This document shows, in pieces, positions 62,737 through 64,000 of a DNA stretch of 64,000 bases. The position numbers and the translations under genes were made by a program. A model generated the notes under the pieces. The model had not been told where the DNA came from. It was given only the letters and a program-made list of their open reading frames with translations, and searched no databases. The stretch covers positions 1,116,001 to 1,180,000 of the forward strand of contig NZ_OW235315.1 of the NCBI RefSeq assembly GCF_934924865.1, read 5' to 3'. The DNA comes from Tepidibacter aestuarii. GTDB taxonomy: Bacteria > Bacillota > Clostridia > Peptostreptococcales > Peptostreptococcaceae. Each line of letters starts with the position of its first letter. The stretch's first letter is position 1.

Positions 62737-64000
62737 ATGTTAAAAAAAATATTTGATAAGTTTAAGAAAAAAGAAAATCAAGAAATTCAGGAAATAGAAC
62801 AAGAAGTAGAAGAATCTAAAGAAGACATTAAAGGGGAATCAAAGGAAGAACAGGAAGAGGAAGCTAAAGAAGAAGTTAATAAAGAAAAGACCATAGAAGA
62901 AAAGCCTAAAGAGGGACTTAAAGTAGATGAAATAAGTGTTGATGAATACGTTGAACAAGATTTAGAAGAAGTAATAGAAGAAAAATTAGAGAAAGCTAAA
63001 GAAGAGAAAATAGAAGAAACTAAAGAAGATGAAATTGAATCAAGTGAAGAAATTGAAGAGGAAGTTAAAGAAGAACAAGAAGAAAAAAAGGAAGAAATAA
63101 AGGTAAGCCTATTCTCAAGATTAAAGGATGGATTGTCTAAAACAAAAAAAGGGATAACAGATAGAGTAGATCAAGTTTTAAAAGCCTATGTAAAGGTAGA
63201 TGAAGAACTATTTGAAGATTTAGAAGAGATACTTATAACATCAGATGTAGGTGTTAATACTACAATGGACATTGTAGAGAAACTTAGAGATAGAGTAAAA
63301 AGTAAAAAAATAACTGAGGCAAAAGATGTTAGAGATGAACTTAAAGAAATACTTTCTGATATATTAGGTGATGAACAATCAAGTCTTAACATAGAGCCAG
63401 CTCCAGCTATTGTATTGGTTGTGGGCGTTAATGGAGTAGGAAAAACTACTACTATAGGAAAAATGGCTAATAGATTTAAAAAAGAAGGAAAACGTGTAAT
63501 GTTAGCTGCAGGAGATACATTTAGAGCTGCTGCAATAGACCAGTTAGAAGTTTGGGCAAATAGAGTTGGAGTGGATATGATAAATCACTCAGAGGGATCA
63601 GATCCTGGAGCTGTAATATTTGATGCAATAGCTGCAGCAAAATCTAGAAAGGCAGATGTACTAATATGTGATACAGCTGGTAGACTTCACAATAAAAAGA
63701 ATCTTATGAATGAACTGGGTAAAGTATTTAAAATTGTAGATAGAGAATATCCACAAGCTACTAAAGAGGTTTTACTCGTAGTAGATGCTACAACTGGTCA
63801 AAATGCAGTATCTCAGGCAAAGGTATTTAAAGAGGCTGCTAATATAACTGGTATAGTACTTACGAAACTGGATGGAACTGCAAAAGGTGGAGTTGTACTT
63901 GCAGTAAAATCAGAACTTGATGTACCCGTTAAGCTTATAGGTGTTGGAGAAAAAATGGAAGATCTTCAAGATTTTAATGCTAAAGATTTTGTAAAAGCAT
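62737..64000 (+). CDS. ftsY: Signal recognition particle receptor FtsY (3' end outside the window)
   Basis: GTPase that docks ribosome-SRP complexes at the membrane. About 421 codons are present and the frame is still open at the window end. The N-terminal 120 residues are strongly acidic (A domain), followed by the helical N domain (FEDLEEILITSDVGVNTTMDIVEKL) and the G domain with GVNGVGKTTT near 230-239, DTFRAAAIDQL, DTAGR and TKLDGTAKGG. Only a short C-terminal part is missing. ATG 62737 follows TAGGAGGTAAA. Confidence 0.96.
   Translation, partial: MLKKIFDKFKKKENQEIQEIEQEVEESKEDIKGESKEEQEEEAKEEVNKEKTIEEKPKEGLKVDEISVDEYVEQDLEEVIEEKLEKAKEEKIEETKEDEIESSEEIEEEVKEEQEEKKEEIKVSLFSRLKDGLSKTKKGITDRVDQVLKAYVKVDEELFEDLEEILITSDVGVNTTMDIVEKLRDRVKSKKITEAKDVRDELKEILSDILGDEQSSLNIEPAPAIVLVVGVNGVGKTTTIGKMANRFKKEGKRVMLAAGDTFRAAAIDQLEVWANRVGVDMINHSEGSDPGAVIFDAIAAAKSRKADVLICDTAGRLHNKKNLMNELGKVFKIVDREYPQATKEVLLVVDATTGQNAVSQAKVFKEAANITGIVLTKLDGTAKGGVVLAVKSELDVPVKLIGVGEKMEDLQDFNAKDFVKA

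Noticed and set aside
1..64000. CRISPR arrays, rRNA or tRNA genes, insertion-sequence transposases
   Set aside because: I saw no regularly spaced repeats, no rRNA or tRNA signatures and no transposase frames. A tRNAscan or Infernal run would settle small RNA genes I could have missed.

Overview
The window is low-GC (roughly 30%) DNA from an endospore-forming anaerobe of the Clostridia. Gene order and protein sequences resemble the Clostridioides difficile / Peptostreptococcaceae neighbourhood running from xseA to ftsY. TTG and GTG starts with strong Shine-Dalgarno (SD) sequences are common. I saw no rRNA, tRNA or CRISPR array. The genus is an inference from remembered gene order, not from a search.

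Layout. 1-7.5 kb is a dense operon: xseA-xseB-ispA-yuiD family-dxs-tlyA-argR-recN. 7.6-9.6 kb holds spoIVB and spo0A, the latter behind a sigma-H promoter with a Spo0A box. 9.6-10.2 kb is a gene-poor patch with three hairpin terminators, a decayed small reading frame and one copy of a structured intergenic repeat. 10.2-16.9 kb holds a steA/steB-type operon with two glycosyltransferases, a DUF3866 protein and a Nudix hydrolase, then spoIIM and a XerD-like protein lacking three catalytic residues. 17-23.4 kb carries nucleoside salvage (deoB-punA-pdp) and a cobalt/nickel ECF transporter (cbiM-cbiQ-cbiO) behind an unusual leader RNA. 23.5-28.9 kb is mltG-trmR-trhP-udk-pbp, close to the Bacillus yrrL-yrrM-yrrO-udk order.

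The centrepiece is sigK, which is split. Its 5' part ends at 29318 and its 3' part resumes at 41147. Both junctions carry the 13-bp direct repeat AATGAAATATCTT, and joining across it restores an uninterrupted sigma-K of 214 residues. The 11,829-bp insert is a skin-type element with its own serine recombinase but no recognisable phage genes. Its cargo is a YkuS-family protein, a YjjI/YjjW glycyl radical enzyme with its activase, a GerAB-type germination permease, a 55-residue protein, a 1402-residue BadF/HgdC-type activase fusion and an NhaC-type antiporter. Just outside the element, at 43.0-45.9 kb, is a germinant-receptor operon with A, C and small two-helix (D-like) subunits but no B subunit. 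The permease inside the element is the only B subunit in the window.

41.7-64 kb returns to ordinary chromosome: marR with a nitroreductase behind a palindromic operator; the ger operon; a two-subunit fumarase with malic enzyme; a tryptophan T-box controlling trpP-aroE; a potassium channel; a cluster of four prepilin-like genes, one frameshifted in its leader; comFB-aroK-aroQ-pepP-efp; and rnc-radical SAM-smc-ftsY, the last cut by the window edge.
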